From the NCBI GenBank assembly GCA_023391815.1, contig JAEWAF010000066.1, positions 1 through 45,456 on the forward strand: DNA of 45,456 bases, read 5' to 3'. This stretch comes from Pseudomonadota bacterium. Lineage in GTDB: Bacteria > Pseudomonadota > Gammaproteobacteria > Steroidobacterales > Steroidobacteraceae. Of this stretch, positions 43,980 to 45,456 are shown in pieces (positions within the stretch are counted from its first letter, which is position 1; each line of letters begins with the position of its first letter). A model generated the notes under the pieces. The model was not told the origin of the DNA. It did no database searches and worked only from the letters and a program-made list of their open reading frames with translations. The translations under genes and the position numbers were made by a program.

Positions 43980-45456
43980 ATGGAGGCCAACCACCCGACG
44001 CATCGACTGAGATCGCCGACCTGGCGAGCCGCGCTGAAATGGACCGCGCTCGGCATCGCCGGCTTGCTCGTTCTGCTCCTGCTGGTACTCGCGTTCGCCG
44101 ACTGGAACCGACTCAAGGGACCGATCGAGCGAATGGCCAGCGCACGCTCGGGACGTGTGGTGAAGATCGATGGCGCGCTCGACGTGCATATCTGGTCGCT
44201 CACACCCCGGGCCAGCGTCGAGGGCCTCGTGATTGGCAATCCGCCGTGGGAAGCGGATCGCCCGATGGTGCGCGTCGAACGACTGAACGTGCAGTTGAAA
44301 CTGCTGCCGTTACTCACCGGCGACATCATCCTGCCGCGAGTCGAGCTGGTTAAGCCGGTCGTGTACTTGCATCGTGATACTGAGGGACGGGCAAACTGGA
44401 CGTTCGAGAATACGCGTCCCAGCAATGCACCCGCGGGTGAGCCGCCGAAGCTGCCAGTGATCCGGGATTTTCTGATCGAGGCCGGTCGCCTGACGATTCG
44501 CGATGAGATCCTTAAACTCCAGGTCGATGGCACCGTGCAGGCGCACGAGTCCATTGCCAAGGATGAAAAGTTCGCCTTCCGCGTTCAGGGCAAGGGGACC
44601 ATCAACGAACAGCCGTTCCAATTAAACGTCGGCGGCGGGCCGTTGCTCAATCTCGATCCGGACGAGCCGTATCCGTTCAAGTTGCAAGTGCGCGCCGGGG
44701 ACATTCGCGTCGAGTCCGACGGCAGGGTGAAAAAGCCGTTCGATCTGGGGCAGCTCGAGCTCAATGTCCACGCCAAAGGCGGCGACCTCGCCGATCTTTA
44801 CTATCTGACGCAGCTCGCGTTACCCAACACGCCGCCGTTCGAGCTGTCCGCGCATGTCGTGCGCGACGCGAAGCTGGTCAAGGTGACCAAGCTGGCAGGA
44901 AAGATCGGACAGAGCGATATCACGGGTGAGCTCAAGGTCGATGCGTCTCGCAAGCGAGCAGCGGTGACCGGAGATTTGCAATCTCAGCAGTTGCGACTCG
45001 CCGACCTGGCGGCGTCACTGGGATCGGAGCCGGCGACTGCGGGCTCCTTGCAGGGCAAGGACAGCGCCTCTAAGCCATCGACTGCGAAACCCGCAGCGAA
45101 GAATCCGAATGCGCGTTTGTTTCCCACCTCGCATCTGCAGGTCAACCGGGTTCGGGCCATGGATGCGGATGTGCGCTTCGAGGCGCGGAAGATCGATGCG
45201 GGCTCGGTGCCCATGAAGAAAGTCGCATTCCACGTGAAGCTGGATGACGGCGTGCTTGCGGTTTCGCCGTTCGCATTCGAGCTGCCGCAGGGTCAGCTCA
45301 GTGGCAGCGCTCGAATCGACGCTCGGGGCAAGGTTCCGGAGACGAAGCTGGATATTCGATTGAAGGATCTGCAGCTCGATCAATTGAAGAGCAAGAAACC
45401 CGGTGCGCAGCCGCCACTCGCCGGCGTGATCCAGGGGCGGGCGACCCTCGAGGGTC
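43980..45456 (+). CDS. AsmA-family protein, 5' part
   Basis: About 492 codons are visible; the gene runs out of the window. A short basic N-terminus (HRLRSPTWRAALKW) precedes one membrane helix (TALGIAGLLVLLLLVLAFA, residues about 21-39). It is followed by the typical AsmA block: GRVVKIDGALDVHIWSLTPRASVEGLVIGNPPW, then RVELVKPVVYLHRDTEGRANW, and beta-rich repeats. AsmA-like proteins form long bridges between inner and outer membranes and act in lipid transport and envelope balance. An Ala/Lys/Ser-rich linker near residue 360 separates the two visible halves. Confidence 0.88.
   Translation, partial: MEANHPTHRLRSPTWRAALKWTALGIAGLLVLLLLVLAFADWNRLKGPIERMASARSGRVVKIDGALDVHIWSLTPRASVEGLVIGNPPWEADRPMVRVERLNVQLKLLPLLTGDIILPRVELVKPVVYLHRDTEGRANWTFENTRPSNAPAGEPPKLPVIRDFLIEAGRLTIRDEILKLQVDGTVQAHESIAKDEKFAFRVQGKGTINEQPFQLNVGGGPLLNLDPDEPYPFKLQVRAGDIRVESDGRVKKPFDLGQLELNVHAKGGDLADLYYLTQLALPNTPPFELSAHVVRDAKLVKVTKLAGKIGQSDITGELKVDASRKRAAVTGDLQSQQLRLADLAASLGSEPATAGSLQGKDSASKPSTAKPAAKNPNARLFPTSHLQVNRVRAMDADVRFEARKIDAGSVPMKKVAFHVKLDDGVLAVSPFAFELPQGQLSGSARIDARGKVPETKLDIRLKDLQLDQLKSKKPGAQPPLAGVIQGRATLEG

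Overview
The window is a GC-rich (roughly 60-65 % by eye) bacterial chromosome segment with dense, often overlapping genes. The gene content points to a Gram-negative, aerobic proteobacterium: RND efflux systems with TolC-type outer membrane partners, a TonB-dependent receptor, Tat-exported redox enzymes, Sox proteins, an aa3-type oxidase subunit and AsmA. The style of the genes (BlaI with an M56-TonB protein, a large receptor with an EEVVVTGSR-type start, LOG) fits a gammaproteobacterium of the Xanthomonadales/Nevskiales/Steroidobacter type, but I cannot prove the lineage from this window. I saw no insertion sequence, integrase, CRISPR array, tRNA or rRNA.

Layout. 1-7.3 kb: the end of a PepSY membrane protein, then on the minus strand a czcI-like/czcC/czcB/czcA metal efflux operon and a double-DUF1259 protein. 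7.4-14.9 kb: mostly plus-strand genes for what looks like an uncharacterised glycoconjugate pathway (MBL-fold hydrolase, SDR, PIG-L deacetylase, GT4 glycosyltransferase, BioF2-like acyltransferase), with a GNAT enzyme, a DUF421 membrane protein and an unknown protein with a DND motif. 15.0-22.4 kb: a lone cytochrome c oxidase subunit I, followed 25 bases later by a complete three-gene HAE1 RND drug-efflux operon.

22.5-28.7 kb: an eight-gene, tightly overlapping plus-strand operon. It joins an isoquinoline-oxidoreductase-type molybdenum hydroxylase (iorAB-like) to a flavocytochrome c (fccAB-like) and to soxX, a non-canonical soxY, soxZ and soxA. The SoxY homologue ends in an AACIE arm instead of GGCGG and has no signal peptide. 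Convergent to it lies a Tat-exported MsrP/sulfite-oxidase-fold molybdoenzyme with a membrane cytochrome b. 30.4-33.5 kb: a DUF1326/DUF2182 pair rich in Cys and Met, threonine aldolase and a small lipoprotein.

33.5-37.1 kb: a minus-strand operon of a BlaI repressor, a 17-codon micro-ORF created by a 50-base tandem duplication, an M56 peptidase with a TonB C-terminal domain, a lipoprotein and a methyltransferase. 37.5-42.8 kb: a TonB-dependent receptor convergent, through a shared hairpin terminator, with a three-gene operon for an exported amine/amino-acid oxidase-family flavoenzyme, a diheme cytochrome c and a RidA protein with a signal peptide. Together these look like a periplasmic amine dehydrogenase with its own electron acceptor and imine scavenger. 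The window ends with a LOG-family enzyme and the 5' part of an AsmA-family gene.

The two systems most worth testing are the Mo-hydroxylase/Fcc/Sox operon with its odd SoxY, and the exported flavin amine dehydrogenase/cytochrome c/RidA operon.
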